6,051 nt of DNA, from contig DATFYI010000328.1 of assembly GCA_035315125.1 (NCBI GenBank), forward strand, positions 1 through 6,051. The letters are read 5' to 3'. Shown in pieces: positions 5,801 through 6,051 of the stretch. The notes beneath the pieces were generated by a model. That model had not been told where the DNA came from, searched no databases, and saw nothing but the letters and a program-made list of their open reading frames with translations. How positions within the stretch are numbered: position 1 is the first letter of the stretch; the number at the start of each line of letters is the position of its first letter. Source of the stretch: DATFYI01 sp035315125 (GTDB lineage: Bacteria > Chloroflexota > Anaerolineae > Anaerolineales > Anaerolineaceae). A program made the translations under genes and the position numbers.

Positions 5801-6051
5801 ATGGAAAAACTATTTGTGGATGAGTCAATCGAGATCAACGCCCCGGCCTCAAAAGTATGGCGGGCACTGACTTTGCGCGAATATACTGACCAATGGACGC
5901 CTGAGTTCGCCAACGGCGATCCCCACTTCTATATCGAAAGCGATTGGAAGCTCGGTTCCCCGGTACTTTGGAAGGGCCAGGGCAGAAACCTGGTGGTCGA
6001 AGGTATTGTAACCGCGCTTGTCCTGAATAAGCTGCTGCGCATTACTGTATT
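5801..6051 (+). CDS. SRPBCC / AHSA1-like domain protein, N-terminal part, cut by the window edge
   Basis: An open frame from ATG at 5801 runs to the window end (83 complete codons). The start, VDESIEINAPASKVWRALT, is the typical first strand and helix of SRPBCC (Bet v1/START-like) proteins of the AHSA1 group, where 'I.ap.e.vW.aLt' leads into 'Y..W' (here EYTDQW). A glycine-rich strand with paired Trp residues follows (DWKLGSPVLWKG), then EGIVTALVLNKLLRITV. Such proteins bind hydrophobic ligands or act as small-molecule-handling accessories; the ligand cannot be told here. The ATG has no Shine-Dalgarno: the preceding bases are CTACAATAAAAAT. Base composition is like the left half of the window, not like the DUF488 pair. 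The rest of the gene lies beyond the right edge. Confidence 0.85.
   Translation, partial: MEKLFVDESIEINAPASKVWRALTLREYTDQWTPEFANGDPHFYIESDWKLGSPVLWKGQGRNLVVEGIVTALVLNKLLRITV

Overview
The window looks like chromosomal DNA of a free-living bacterium with sigma70-type promoters, purine-rich Shine-Dalgarno sites and an exported, lipobox-bearing HtrA protease. The proteins look like those of Chloroflexota (Anaerolineae-like), but that placement is an impression from residue style and is low confidence. Blocks counted by hand in the histidine kinase and the last gene are about 50-58% G+C. Blocks in the segment from about 4.26 to 5.80 kb are about 28-42%.

Layout, left to right. (1) Positions 2-100 hold the C-terminal end of a rightward gene cut by the window edge, possibly a LexA/UmuD-like S24 protein. 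A strong hairpin at 113-151 separates it from the next gene, which converges on it. (2) Positions 193-1476 (minus) encode a lipoprotein-type HtrA/DegP serine protease with an intact His-Asp-Ser triad and one PDZ domain. (3) A regulatory region of about 200 bp separates htrA from a divergent two-gene operon: an OmpR-family response regulator (1682-2362) and its membrane sensor histidine kinase (2377-3918). (4) A small carboxymuconolactone-decarboxylase-like protein without the catalytic cysteines (3936-4259, minus) ends 17 nt from the kinase stop. (5) An A+T-rich segment holds two tail-to-tail genes whose 3' ends overlap by 77 nt: a DUF488 protein (4392-4889, plus) and an unnamed 273-residue protein (4813-5634, minus). 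(6) The 5' part of an SRPBCC/AHSA1-like gene (from 5801, plus) runs off the right edge, and base composition returns to the level of the left half.

How the parts fit. The htrA gene beside a divergent OmpR-type two-component system resembles known envelope-stress circuits (CssRS-HtrA in Bacillus, CpxAR-DegP in Escherichia, MprAB-PepD in mycobacteria). The likely model is that the kinase senses misfolded exported protein or envelope damage and the regulator drives the protease. The DUF488 pair is the least explained part. Its composition, its near-consensus promoter and its overlapping convergent ends suggest a laterally acquired two-gene module of unknown role. No tRNA, rRNA, CRISPR array, transposase or clear attachment site was seen.
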